Below, one piece after another: positions 22,075-31,401 of a stretch of 64,000 nt of DNA (its first letter is position 1; the number at the start of each line of letters is the position of its first letter). The DNA comes from Pseudopelagicola sp. (lineage in GTDB: Bacteria; Pseudomonadota; Alphaproteobacteria; Rhodobacterales; Rhodobacteraceae). The translations under genes and the position numbers were made by a program. The notes beneath the pieces were generated by a model. It had not been told where the DNA came from. It saw nothing but the letters and a program-made list of their open reading frames with translations, and made no database searches. The stretch covers positions 50,351 to 114,350 of the forward strand of contig JAPHRE010000039.1 in the NCBI GenBank assembly GCA_026195905.1, given 5' to 3'.

Positions 22075-23096
22075 AACTCGCGCCGCGTGACGCAGCCCGG
22101 TATTTCGCCAAACCCGATGGCAGCCGCGCCGGCATCCTGATGTATGGCCCCGACACAATGCGCATCGCGCTCAAACGTCAGGAGCTTATCGCCGCCTTGA
22201 TCGGCCCCGCAGGCGAGGAAGAAATGCGCCTCTCGCGGATTCCGGCAGGCGACTTGCGCAAAGACCCGGCCCGCCTTGGGGATGCCCTCAAGGAAGTCAG
22301 TTTTTTCCCCGGTCCGCGCGTCGCCTTTGTGGAAGACGCCAACGACAATGCCGCGCCCGCGATCCTTGCCGCGCTCGAAGATTGGGCGCCCGGCGATGCC
22401 CAAATCGTTGTCACCGCCGGACAACTCAAGGCGACCTCGAAAATCCGCAAGGCGTTTGAGGGCCACCCCAACGCCTATGCCATCGGCCTCTACAACGATC
22501 CGCCCACCCGCGAAGAGATCGAGGCCGACCTCGCCCGCTCCGGCCTGCGCGAAGTCAGCCCCGACGCCATGACCGACCTCTCCAACCTCGCCCGCGAGTT
22601 GGAGCCGGGCGATTTCCGCCAAACGCTCGAAAAGCTCTCCCTCTACAAACTTGGCGATGCCGCCCCGGTCTCAAGCGACGATGTCATCGCCTGCGCCCCT
22701 GTCTCGACCGAAGCGGCGCTTGATGATGTGCTCAATATTGCCGCCGAAGGCCGCGCGCCCGAGCTTGGCCCGGTGCTGCGCAAACTTCAGGCCCAAGGCG
22801 TGAACCCGGTGACGCTCTGTATCGGTGCGACCCGTCATTTCCGCGCGCTCTATACGGCCGCCTCCGATCCCGGCGGTGCCTCGGCGGGAATCGCCCGCAT
22901 GCGCCCGCCGATCTTTGGCCCCCGCCGCGACCGCATGTTGCGTCAGGCCCAAGGCTGGGGCGCGGCCAAGCTCGAAGAGGCACTCACCATTCTGACCGAT
23001 ACCGACCTCAAATTGCGCTCTGCCGGTCAAAGCGCGCCGGCGATGGCCGTCGTCGAACGCGCGCTCCTGCGCCTGTCGATGCTGGCGCGCCGCTAG
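22071..23096 (+). CDS. holA: DNA polymerase III subunit delta
   Basis: 'PDGSRAGILMYGPDTMRIALKRQELIAAL', 'VVTAGQLKATSKIRKAFEGHPNAYAIGLYND'; overlaps lptE by 4 bp. Confidence 0.93.
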   Translation: MKLAPRDAARYFAKPDGSRAGILMYGPDTMRIALKRQELIAALIGPAGEEEMRLSRIPAGDLRKDPARLGDALKEVSFFPGPRVAFVEDANDNAAPAILAALEDWAPGDAQIVVTAGQLKATSKIRKAFEGHPNAYAIGLYNDPPTREEIEADLARSGLREVSPDAMTDLSNLARELEPGDFRQTLEKLSLYKLGDAAPVSSDDVIACAPVSTEAALDDVLNIAAEGRAPELGPVLRKLQAQGVNPVTLCIGATRHFRALYTAASDPGGASAGIARMRPPIFGPRRDRMLRQAQGWGAAKLEEALTILTDTDLKLRSAGQSAPAMAVVERALLRLSMLARR

Positions 23097-23166
23097 TAGA
23101 GGTAGAGGGCGTGCTCCCGCCCCTTTGAGACATAGCAAAGCTATGCCGCCAAAGCGTTGGGCGTGG

Positions 23167-23249
23167 CTGGGGGCGCTGCCCCCAGACCCATTCCGAACTG
23201 GGGGTGCCGCCCCCAGACCCCCGGAGGTATTTTTACAGAGAAGAAGAGC
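23167..23249 (-). repeat. CTCTTCTTCTCTGT-AAATAC box plus two G-rich palindromes, copy 3
   Basis: Minus strand gctcttcttctctgtaaaaatacctccggggg, then two 19-bp palindromes (ctgggggcgctgcccccag; ctgggggtgccgcccccag) with 31-bp periodicity. Confidence 0.8.
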
Positions 23250-23331
23250 ACAGCGCGCGACCCCACGTTCCATCTTGTCGCCGCGCCTTCAGACTGCAAC
23301 TCTCTGGCAAAGATTTCAGGGAGGACAGGAT

Positions 23332-23916
23332 ATGTATGAGATCATCGGAAGCCCCACCAGCCGCGCCTTTCGCGTTATGTGGATGCTCGAAGAATTGGGC
23401 GAACCCTATAAGGTGCACAAGGAACAGCCCCGCTCAGAGGTCGTGAAGGCGCTCAACCCCTCGGGCAAGATTCCCATTCTCAAGGATGGCGATGCGGTCA
23501 TTACCGATTCCACCGCGATCATAACCTACCTTGCCGACAAACACGGCGTCGCAACCTTTCCCGCCGGCACCATTGAACGCGCCAAGCAGGACGCGTTGAC
23601 CCATTGCATTCTCGACGAGATCGACGCCGTGCTCTGGACCGCCGCACGGCATACGTTCATCCTCCCCGAGGACAAACGCGTTCCGGCGATCAAAGACCCG
23701 CTCAAATGGGAATATGCGGGCAACATCGACCGCCTGATGGACAGGCTCGAAGGCCCCTACCTGATGGGAGAGACCTTTACGCTTGCCGATATCATCCTTG
23801 CCCATTGTGGGTCTTGGGCGCGGTCTGCGGGCTTTCCCTCGGACAATGCGCGGTTCGCGGAGTATGTCAAAGCCTGCCGTGCACGCCCCGCGTTTCAGAA
23901 ACTCTCGGGGAAATAG
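23332..23916 (+). CDS. Glutathione S-transferase family protein
   Basis: ATG at 23332. 'MYEIIGSPTSRAFRVMWMLEELGEPYKVHKEQPRSEVVKALNPSGKIPILKDGDAVITDSTAIITYLADKHG'. Confidence 0.93.
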   Translation: MYEIIGSPTSRAFRVMWMLEELGEPYKVHKEQPRSEVVKALNPSGKIPILKDGDAVITDSTAIITYLADKHGVATFPAGTIERAKQDALTHCILDEIDAVLWTAARHTFILPEDKRVPAIKDPLKWEYAGNIDRLMDRLEGPYLMGETFTLADIILAHCGSWARSAGFPSDNARFAEYVKACRARPAFQKLSGK

Positions 23917-23927
23917 CGGGCAAAATC

Positions 23928-23977
23928 CGCACCGACGCAATACCGACGTTATACAGACGCAATACCGACGTGGGTTT
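23928..23977 (+). repeat. 50-bp 11-mer-array intergenic repeat, copy B
   Basis: cgcaccgacg|caataccgacg|ttatacagacg|caataccgacg|tgggttt; overlaps the last codons of the flavoprotein gene. Confidence 0.9.
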
Positions 23978-25130
23978 TTTGGGCAAAACGGGCCGCATGC
24001 TGCCCCGCCCAAAGCCCCGTCGCAAAGCAGGCTGTAAGGAGGTAGCCCCCCGTCGGTGCCTCCCAGTCAAGCATCTCGCCCGCCGCGAAAACCCCCGGCA
24101 TATCGCGTATCATAAGCCCCGCATCAAGCGCCTCGAACCGGACGCCGCCCGCCGTTGAAATCGCCTCATCCATTGGGCGCGGCCCTTGGTGATGGATTGG
24201 CAAGGCTTTGAGAATATGGCCAAAATCGTCGGGCAAAGGCCGTGCAAACTCCATCAAGAGCGCCTGTTTCACAGGGTCCAGTTTAAGCGCCTTGCGCAGG
24301 TGATTGCCAAGGCTGGCCTTGCCCCGTGGCCGCGCAAGCCGGGCGCGAATATCAGCCTCGGAAAGGTCCGGCAGCAGGTCGAGGAAAAGCGGCGCGCCCT
24401 CGCGCATCTCGCGCGACACGGCATAAATGCCACCGCCTTCAACCCCTTGGGAAGAAATGATAAATTCTCCCAGAACCGCGGTGTTTCCTGCCTTCAGTCG
24501 CACATTCTTGACCGGCGCGCCAAAGTGCTTTTCCATATGCGGCGACCACGCGACCACAAAGCCCATATTCGCAGGCTGAAACCGCGCCAGCGGCACATCA
24601 AGCACCCCGGCCCACGCCCCATCCGACCCAAGCCGCGCCCAACTCGCCCCGCCACAGGCCAGCACCGTAACATCCGGCGTCAGAACCTGTCGCCCCTCCG
24701 GTGTCTCAAAGACAAACCCGTCCTCAAGGCCCACCCAACGCCACCGCGTCCGCAGTTCCACGCCCTGCGCCCCAAGCCGCCCAAGCCACGCCCGCAAGAG
24801 CGGTGAGGCCTTCATGGATTTTGGGAAAACCCGCCCCGAAGACCCGGTGAACATCTCCTGTCCAAGCCCTTGCGCCCAAGCGGAAACGGCCTCTGGTCCG
24901 AACGCCTCAAGCATCGGGCGCAGCATCGACTCCGCCGCGCCATACGCCTCCATAAACGTTTGAAACCGCTCGTCTTTTGTAAGATTAAGCCCGGATTTCC
25001 CCGCCATCAAAAACTTGCGCGCGACGCTCGGTTTCGCCTCGGCGACAACAACGGATAGCCCTGCCGCCGACAAGGCCTCTGCTGCCATCAACCCCGCCGG
25101 GCCGCCGCCTATGACAAGTGCGGATGTCAT
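23949..25130 (-). CDS. HI0933-like NAD(P)/FAD-dependent flavoprotein (TIGR03862-type)
   Basis: 'MTSALVIGGGPAGLMAAEALSAAGLSVVVAEAKPSVARKFLMAGKSGLNLT', 'AGEMLDWEAPTGGYLLTACFATGLWAG'. Confidence 0.92.
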   Translation of the reverse strand: MTSALVIGGGPAGLMAAEALSAAGLSVVVAEAKPSVARKFLMAGKSGLNLTKDERFQTFMEAYGAAESMLRPMLEAFGPEAVSAWAQGLGQEMFTGSSGRVFPKSMKASPLLRAWLGRLGAQGVELRTRWRWVGLEDGFVFETPEGRQVLTPDVTVLACGGASWARLGSDGAWAGVLDVPLARFQPANMGFVVAWSPHMEKHFGAPVKNVRLKAGNTAVLGEFIISSQGVEGGGIYAVSREMREGAPLFLDLLPDLSEADIRARLARPRGKASLGNHLRKALKLDPVKQALLMEFARPLPDDFGHILKALPIHHQGPRPMDEAISTAGGVRFEALDAGLMIRDMPGVFAAGEMLDWEAPTGGYLLTACFATGLWAGQHAARFAQKTHVGIASV

Positions 25131-26509
25131 GCGTCCGACGGTCGTGTATCGCGCAGCTCTACCACGCGATGCGGATAGGGAATCTCGATATCGTTGGCCT
25201 TGAGCGCATTCCAAACCGCAAAGAGAACCTGCGGCGTGAATTTGTTCTTGCCGTCATCAATCCCGTTGACCCAGAACTCGACCCCGCTATCGCCAAAGGC
25301 GCGCAGTTCGCAATCCGGGTCCAATGCGCCGCCCTCTTCGCCGGAAAGCACGAAATCGAGCCGGCCCACCGCGGCCTCGATGATCCCCGGTATCTTATTG
25401 ATATCCGTATCATAACTTACCGAGAACGCGGCCTCATAGCGATTGGCCGACCCGCTATCGGAATAGTTGACGACGCGCGTCGTGATGAAATCCTCGTTCG
25501 GCACCACGATCCATTTGCCGTCATAGGTCTCAAGGATCGCCGCCCGCGCCGTCATCTTGACGATGGTCCCCGCCTCGCCCCCGTCAAGCTCGACATAGTC
25601 ACCGACGGTCGCCTGCCCTTCCAGCAAAAGGATGATACCCGAGATGAAGTTCGACGCGATCTTTTGCAACCCAAACCCAAGGCCGACACCGATCGCACCG
25701 GTCAACACAGCCAGCGAGGTGAGCGATATGCCCATGATATTCATCAACAAAAGAAAGGCGACGCCGAAAATTGCGATCTCTGCGGCCTTGGCTGTCAATT
25801 CGCGCATCGCCGGGCGCATCTCGTCTTGGGACTTGATAAAGGCCGAGGATTGATCGTTCGACCACCGGCCCAGCCAGAAGATCGCGCCCCCCACGATGAC
25901 AAAGCGGATCAGGAACAAAAGCGAGAAGGACAGGTTGCCAAGCGGCACCACCGTCGCATCAAGCCACAACATGACATCATCCAAAAGCCCCACGGCATAG
26001 AGCGCCGCCACCGGAAGCAGGAAATACCGCCCCAGCACCCGCAACAACGGGTCTTTGATGATCTCGTGCACAAGAATCCGCGCCGCCAATAGCATAAAGA
26101 CCCGCTTGCCAAAGGCGATGACCGCCCCCGACCCGAAAAGCGACCGCGTGACGCTCTCGCCGATCCCGGTCAATCCATAGGCCAACAAAGGCAGTAAAAG
26201 CGGCACGAACATCAACACAAAGCGCCGCACCTTGGCGATGGCGTGGTCCTGCTCTTGCGGCGGTGCGAGGTATTTCTCGATCAAGGGCCGAAAGCGTTTG
26301 CTCAGGTAAAGCGCCGCAACATAGGCCACCACAAGAAGGGTAAATTGCGTCCATGCGGCGGGGCTTAGAAGCCACCCCTTGGCCATGTCCCAGCCCTGAA
26401 GCGCATAGCCCTGCACCGTGTCGAGAAGTTGTGACTGATCCACCGCGAAAACCCCTTGAGACAACTGATACGCGTGCCATCCTCTTGCATGACGCCTATT
26501 GCGACTCAA
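25127..26509 (-). CDS. Mechanosensitive ion channel (MscS) family protein; start uncertain
   Basis: Multiple TM segments then 'GVGLGFGLQKIASNFISGIILLLEGQATVGDYVELDGGEAGTIVKMTARAAILETYDGKWIVVPNEDFITTRVVNYS'. Confidence 0.92.
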   Translation of the reverse strand: MSRNRRHARGWHAYQLSQGVFAVDQSQLLDTVQGYALQGWDMAKGWLLSPAAWTQFTLLVVAYVAALYLSKRFRPLIEKYLAPPQEQDHAIAKVRRFVLMFVPLLLPLLAYGLTGIGESVTRSLFGSGAVIAFGKRVFMLLAARILVHEIIKDPLLRVLGRYFLLPVAALYAVGLLDDVMLWLDATVVPLGNLSFSLLFLIRFVIVGGAIFWLGRWSNDQSSAFIKSQDEMRPAMRELTAKAAEIAIFGVAFLLLMNIMGISLTSLAVLTGAIGVGLGFGLQKIASNFISGIILLLEGQATVGDYVELDGGEAGTIVKMTARAAILETYDGKWIVVPNEDFITTRVVNYSDSGSANRYEAAFSVSYDTDINKIPGIIEAAVGRLDFVLSGEEGGALDPDCELRAFGDSGVEFWVNGIDDGKNKFTPQVLFAVWNALKANDIEIPYPHRVVELRDTRPSDA

Positions 26510-26813
26510 GGAAAACCCTGTGTCAGACCCTATTTGCCCGCTTTGCGATCGCCCGATCCCGCCCGGCGCCCCTCAGAGCCAGCATCACCTGATCCCGCGC
26601 CTCAAGGGCGGCAAGGGCGGACCAACTGTGCTCTTGCATCAAATCTGTCACAACGAAATCCACGCAACCCTGAGCGAGACAGACCTCGCCCGCAGCTACA
26701 ACACGGTCGCGGCCCTGCGCGCGCATCCGCGATTGGCGAAATTCCTCCGCTGGATCGCCAAACGCCCGCCGGGGTTTCATTCCAAAACCCCCGGCGGGCG
26801 CCGCAAACGCTAA
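26499..26813 (+). CDS. HNH endonuclease-like small protein; start 26499 or GTG at 26520
   Basis: 'PICPLCDRPIPPGAPQSQHHLIPRLKGGKGGPTVLLHQICHNEIHATLSE', HNH pattern with CxxC. Confidence 0.8.
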   Translation: MRLKENPVSDPICPLCDRPIPPGAPQSQHHLIPRLKGGKGGPTVLLHQICHNEIHATLSETDLARSYNTVAALRAHPRLAKFLRWIAKRPPGFHSKTPGGRRKR

Positions 26814-26823
26814 GCCTCTCCCG

Positions 26824-27435
26824 TCACGCACAAAGCTCCTTGATCCCGCGTGCGATCTCCGGCTTGGCCGCAAGCGTATCCGTCGCAATTTCGCACGCGA
26901 TGTCGACAAGGACATCCGGCTCGATGATCCGATCCACAAGCCCGAACGACAGCGCCTCATCGACCATGATCTTCTGCCCCCCCATAAGGATGAGCTTGGC
27001 CCGGCTTGGCCCAACAAGGGCCGCCATGCGCGCCGGGTCCGAGGGTTGCGGCAGATATCCGAGCTTCATCACCGGGTAAAAGAACTTTGCCCCCGGCACG
27101 GCAAGCCGAAGGTCACAGGCCAGCGCCATGCCCATCGCCCCGCCCGCAAGCGTGCCGTTGAGCGCTGCAATCGTTAGCCCCGGCAGCTTGGCGATATTGC
27201 CCGATAGCCGCTCCCAAACAGGCGAGGTCGCAAGCCCGGCGCGCGCCTCGTCAAGATCGGCTCCGGCCGAGAAGACCTTGCCCTTGCCGGTCAGGATCAA
27301 CACCTTCGCCTCGACCGCCGCCTCGGCAATATCGGCCAACTCTTCAAGCATCGCCCCGGTCAGGGAGTTCGCCTTGTCGGGCCGGTTGATCGTTGCAATC
27401 CAAAGCCCGTTCTCCTGTTTCTGAAGCTCAATCAT
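26824..27435 (-). CDS. Enoyl-CoA hydratase/isomerase family protein
   Basis: 'WIATINRPDKANSLTGAMLEELADI', 'GKVFSAGADLDE', 'AALNGTLAGGAMGMALACDLRLAVPGAKFFYPVMKLGYLP'. Confidence 0.92.
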   Translation of the reverse strand: MIELQKQENGLWIATINRPDKANSLTGAMLEELADIAEAAVEAKVLILTGKGKVFSAGADLDEARAGLATSPVWERLSGNIAKLPGLTIAALNGTLAGGAMGMALACDLRLAVPGAKFFYPVMKLGYLPQPSDPARMAALVGPSRAKLILMGGQKIMVDEALSFGLVDRIIEPDVLVDIACEIATDTLAAKPEIARGIKELCA

Positions 27436-28181
27436 ATCAGCCCCACCGCCTTTCTGATGCTCTCATCGCGTAGTGAAATCTCATCGCCAAGCCACGCATC
27501 GCCGCCCGCCCCACACATCCACAAAAGGCACTTGGCGGGCCACTCCGGCGGGATATGGTCGGACCAATCCAGCTTGCTGATCGGGTTGACGCCGCTGGCC
27601 TTGATCTCTCGCTGCATTTCCGTCGCAACGGTCCCCGGCGACAGGCCAATGGCGCGAATGCCCTTGTCGCGCGCTTCCTTGTCGATACAGCGCGTGAGCA
27701 TGTTCACCGCCGCCTTGGAGGCGCAATAATGGCTCCAGGCCTCGACCGGCCCATGCGCCGCGCCCGACGAAATCGTCAGGATCGTGCCGCCGCCCTGCGC
27801 CTCCATTACCGGCATCGCCGCGCGCATGCCGTGATAGACGCCCTTGACGTTGATATCTATGACCTTGCCCCACCCCTCGGGGTCCGAGGCGTCCAGATGC
27901 GAAATCGGCTCGATCACGCCCGCGTTGTTGATTAGCACATCAAGCCCACCAAACGTCTCGACCGCCTTGTCGACCGCCGCCACGACCGAGGCGTAATCCG
28001 CCACATCGCAAGGCACGGCGCGCGCCTTGTCGCCAATCTCGCCCGCAATCCGTTCAATCTCTGCCGCACTGCGCGCCGATAGGACAACATTGGCTCCGGC
28101 CTCGGCAAAGACCCGCGCCGCCGACTCGCCAATCCCCCGGCTTGCGCCCGTGATAAGTACCGTTTTTCCCTGCATCGTCAT
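27432..28181 (-). CDS. SDR-family oxidoreductase
   Basis: 'KTVLITGASRGIGESAARVFAEAGANVVLSAR', 'LDVLINNAGVIEP', 'YCASKAAVNML'. Confidence 0.94.
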   Translation of the reverse strand: MTMQGKTVLITGASRGIGESAARVFAEAGANVVLSARSAAEIERIAGEIGDKARAVPCDVADYASVVAAVDKAVETFGGLDVLINNAGVIEPISHLDASDPEGWGKVIDINVKGVYHGMRAAMPVMEAQGGGTILTISSGAAHGPVEAWSHYCASKAAVNMLTRCIDKEARDKGIRAIGLSPGTVATEMQREIKASGVNPISKLDWSDHIPPEWPAKCLLWMCGAGGDAWLGDEISLRDESIRKAVGLI

Positions 28182-28323
28182 GTGTTCGCTTCCCTCTCGC
28201 GCTATTTCTCTTTTGGTAAACCGCCCTGCCACGCAGGTCTAGACATCGGTGACATCGCGCCCCGCGCCCTTGCGCCCTGCCCTGTCCCGGTCTACCTCAA
28301 TAGAAACCGTTTTCGGGGGGGCC

Positions 28324-29670
28324 ATGAGCAAAGACCTACAATCATTGACCGAGGCGCTGCTCGGCGCCGCGCGCGCCGCCGGGGCCGAAAGCGCCGATGC
28401 CATCGCATCGCGCAGCACATCCGTGTCGATCGACGTGCGCGAAGGCAGGCTCGAACAGGCGGAACGCTCTGAAGGAATCGACATCGGCCTGCGCGTCCTC
28501 ATCGGCAAACGACAAGCCAACGTCTCCGCCTCCGATACCTCGCCCGCAACCCTTACCATGCTGGCGGAACGCGCCGTTGCGATGGCCGGGGAAGCGCCGG
28601 AAGATCCCTATATCGGCCTGGCCGACCCGTCCGAAATCACCGCAGAAACCGACGCAACGGCGCTTGAGTTGGCCGACCCCACGCCCGAACCCGATCCCGC
28701 CGCCCTGCAGCGCGACGCCGAAGCCGCCGAGGCCGCCGCCTTTGCCGTCAGTGGCGTCACACAGGTCCAATCCGCCAGCGCAGGCTATAGCGCCAGCGAG
28801 GTTTTTCTTGCGGCCACCAACGGTTTTACCGGTGGGTATCGCCGCACAAGCCGCAACCTCTCCTGTCTTGCCATCGCCGGAACCGGCGACGGGATGGAAC
28901 GCGATTACGACGGTGAAGGCCGCATCTTTCAGGCCGACTTGCGCAGCGCCGACGAGATTGGCCGCATCGCCGGAGAGCGCACCGTCGCCCGCCTTGGCGC
29001 GGTGCAGCCTCCGACGGGTGCCTTTCCGGTGCTCTTTGATGAACGAATTTCCTCGACGTTGATTGGTCACCTCCTTAGCGCGGCCAACGGCGCTTCTGTG
29101 GCGCGCGGCCAATCCTTCCTGCGGGATCGTCTCGGAGAGGCCGTCTTGCCCGCCGGGCTTGACCTCTATGAAGACCCACGCCGCCCGCGCGTCTCCGGGT
29201 CGCGCCTGTTTGACGCCGAAGGGCTGGCGACACGGCCGCGCAAGATCGTGGACAACGGCGTTCTGACCGGCTGGACCCTCGACCTCGCCACCGCGCGCAA
29301 GCTCGACATGGCATCGACCGCCAACGCCGCGCGTGGCATTTCCTCGCCGCCGTCCCCCTCAACATGGAACGTCGCCCTGACGCAATCCGACAAGACCCGC
29401 GCCGACCTCCTGCGCGATATGGGCACCGGCCTGCTTGTCACCTCGCTGATCGGCTCGACGATCAACCCCAACACCGGCGATTATTCGCGCGGTGCGTCTG
29501 GGTTCTGGATCGAGAATGGCGAAATCGCCTACCCGGTCAACGAATGCACCATCGCAGGCAATCTGCACGATATGTTGCGCAGGATCGTGCCCGCCAATGA
29601 CGCCCGAAGCCACCTATCACGCGTTGTGCCATCGCTGCTTGTCGAAGGGATGACCCTTGCCGGCAAATGA
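28324..29670 (+). CDS. TldD/PmbA family protein
   Basis: 'DAIASRSTSVSIDVREGRLEQAERSEGIDIGLRVLIGKRQANVSASD', 'GFWIENGEIAYPVNECTIAGNLHDMLRRI'. Confidence 0.92.
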   Translation: MSKDLQSLTEALLGAARAAGAESADAIASRSTSVSIDVREGRLEQAERSEGIDIGLRVLIGKRQANVSASDTSPATLTMLAERAVAMAGEAPEDPYIGLADPSEITAETDATALELADPTPEPDPAALQRDAEAAEAAAFAVSGVTQVQSASAGYSASEVFLAATNGFTGGYRRTSRNLSCLAIAGTGDGMERDYDGEGRIFQADLRSADEIGRIAGERTVARLGAVQPPTGAFPVLFDERISSTLIGHLLSAANGASVARGQSFLRDRLGEAVLPAGLDLYEDPRRPRVSGSRLFDAEGLATRPRKIVDNGVLTGWTLDLATARKLDMASTANAARGISSPPSPSTWNVALTQSDKTRADLLRDMGTGLLVTSLIGSTINPNTGDYSRGASGFWIENGEIAYPVNECTIAGNLHDMLRRIVPANDARSHLSRVVPSLLVEGMTLAGK

Positions 29671-30454
29671 TGACCTTTCCCTCCTGATCGACGCCGCCCG
29701 CGAAGCCGGTCGTATCGCGCTGCGCTATACCGGCCCCGAGGCACGCGTCTGGGAAAAACCCGGCGGTGCTGGCCCCGTGACCGAAGCCGACCTAGCCGTA
29801 AATACCATGCTCGAACGGGATTTGCGCGCCGCGCGCCCCGCTTATGGCTGGCTGAGCGAAGAAAGCGAAGATACCAAAGAACGCCTGTCGCATGACCGCA
29901 TCTTTGTTGTCGATCCCCTCGACGGCACCCGAAGTTTCATGCAAGGCGCGCGCACATGGGCGCACGCACTGGCCATTGTGGACAAAGGCGAGGTCATCGC
30001 CTCTGTGGTCTATCTGCCCATGCTGGACAAGCTCTACAGCGCCCAAAAGGGCGGCGGCGCTTTTCTCAACAACGCCCCGATCATGCCTTCGTCGCAAGAT
30101 GCGCTCAGCGGTGCCTCAGTCCTCGCAGCGCGCCCTGCGATGGACCCGGAACATTGGCGTGTCGTGCCGGATGTCAAACGAAGCCACCGCCCCTCTCTCG
30201 CCTATCGCACGGCACTTGTCGCCGAAGGGCGCTACGACGCAATGCTGACTCTGCGCCCGACATGGGAGTGGGACATCGCCGCGGGCGATCTCATCCTTCG
30301 CGAAGCCGGGGCGGCAACCTCGGATCGCTACGGGCAACGCCTGAGCTTCAACAACCCCGATCCGCGCCAACTGGGCATGGTCGCCGCCCCATCCGCCCTG
30401 CATCAGGGTCTCACTGGCGCGTTGTGGTCGAAAGACGCTGTGCCGCGCCTCTAA
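29657..30454 (+). CDS. cysQ: 3'(2'),5'-bisphosphate nucleotidase / inositol monophosphatase family
   Basis: 'GPVTEADLAVNTML', 'GWLSEESEDT', 'FVVDPLDGTRSFMQGARTWAHALAIV', 'WEWDIAAGDLILREAGA'. Confidence 0.9.
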   Translation: MPANDDLSLLIDAAREAGRIALRYTGPEARVWEKPGGAGPVTEADLAVNTMLERDLRAARPAYGWLSEESEDTKERLSHDRIFVVDPLDGTRSFMQGARTWAHALAIVDKGEVIASVVYLPMLDKLYSAQKGGGAFLNNAPIMPSSQDALSGASVLAARPAMDPEHWRVVPDVKRSHRPSLAYRTALVAEGRYDAMLTLRPTWEWDIAAGDLILREAGAATSDRYGQRLSFNNPDPRQLGMVAAPSALHQGLTGALWSKDAVPRL

Positions 30455-31191
30455 TCTCGGCGATACCGCTCGACAAAATTGCGCAGGATACGCTCCGGTG
30501 CATGCACATCCGCCGCCCGGCACATCGCCACAAGCCGCGCCGCATCGTCGGGCGGGAAATAGCCGCGATGCTTGTAGATTCCGATCCGAACCTCGAACCC
30601 GTCGCTATCCGCCTCAGGGTGAAACTGCGTGGCATAGACGTTCTCGCCATAGCGGATCATCTGATAGGGGCAGGTCGGTGACTCCACGAGATGCACACAG
30701 CCCTCCGGCAAGACCTGCACCGCCTCTTTATGACCCACAAACGCCTCGAACTGGTCCGGCACGCCCTCTAGCAAAGGATCGCCCTTGCCCGCTTGGGTCA
30801 GGCGGCAATCCGATGTGCCCACATCTTCGGAATACCTGTCCTTGGATACGGCCCGCGCAAGGTGATGGCCGAGAATCCCGATCCCGTAGCAACAGCCGAG
30901 AAACGGGAAGTCCCGCGTCGTGATCTCGGGCATAAGCCCCATCACGGCCTCTTCAATCTGTGCCTCGACCGGCGATTTCTTCTCCGCCGGATCGCTTACG
31001 CATCCCGGCCCGCCGCCCACAATCACACCGCTATAGGCATCAAGCTCCAACCCCTCCGGGAGCGGCCCCTGATCAAGGCGAATGCGTACGGTCTCGGTCG
31101 CATCCAATCCGCTCTTGCGCAGGATTGCGGCGAATTCATCATCCGAGGCTTCGGTTTCGGGGCGAAGTTGCAGCACAAGAAAGGGTTTCAT
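30451..31191 (-). CDS. Class I glutamine amidotransferase-like protein
   Basis: 'YSGVIVGGGPGCVSDP', 'FPFLGCCYGIGILGHHLARAV', 'YATQFHPEADSDGF'. Confidence 0.9.
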   Translation of the reverse strand: MKPFLVLQLRPETEASDDEFAAILRKSGLDATETVRIRLDQGPLPEGLELDAYSGVIVGGGPGCVSDPAEKKSPVEAQIEEAVMGLMPEITTRDFPFLGCCYGIGILGHHLARAVSKDRYSEDVGTSDCRLTQAGKGDPLLEGVPDQFEAFVGHKEAVQVLPEGCVHLVESPTCPYQMIRYGENVYATQFHPEADSDGFEVRIGIYKHRGYFPPDDAARLVAMCRAADVHAPERILRNFVERYRRD

Positions 31192-31401
31192 GGAAAATCC
31201 GGGTTGCCAGAGGTCGGCTTGGCACCTGCCGCATCCTTGCGCGCAGGTCAAGCGCGTTGCCTTGTCGCGAAATGGCGCAGACCCCGATCTTGCAGCCAAT
31301 TCACCAAAGCTCTAGGGTCTCAACGCATGAAGCCAAGACCCAAGACCATGCCTGTCGATCCCTTCGTATATGGGCTGCGGCCCTTGAAAGACTAAACCGA
31401 T

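Noticed and set aside
28342-29112. 256-aa minus-strand frame opposite the TldD/PmbA gene
   Set aside because: Shadow ORF; the plus-strand protein is family-recognisable.
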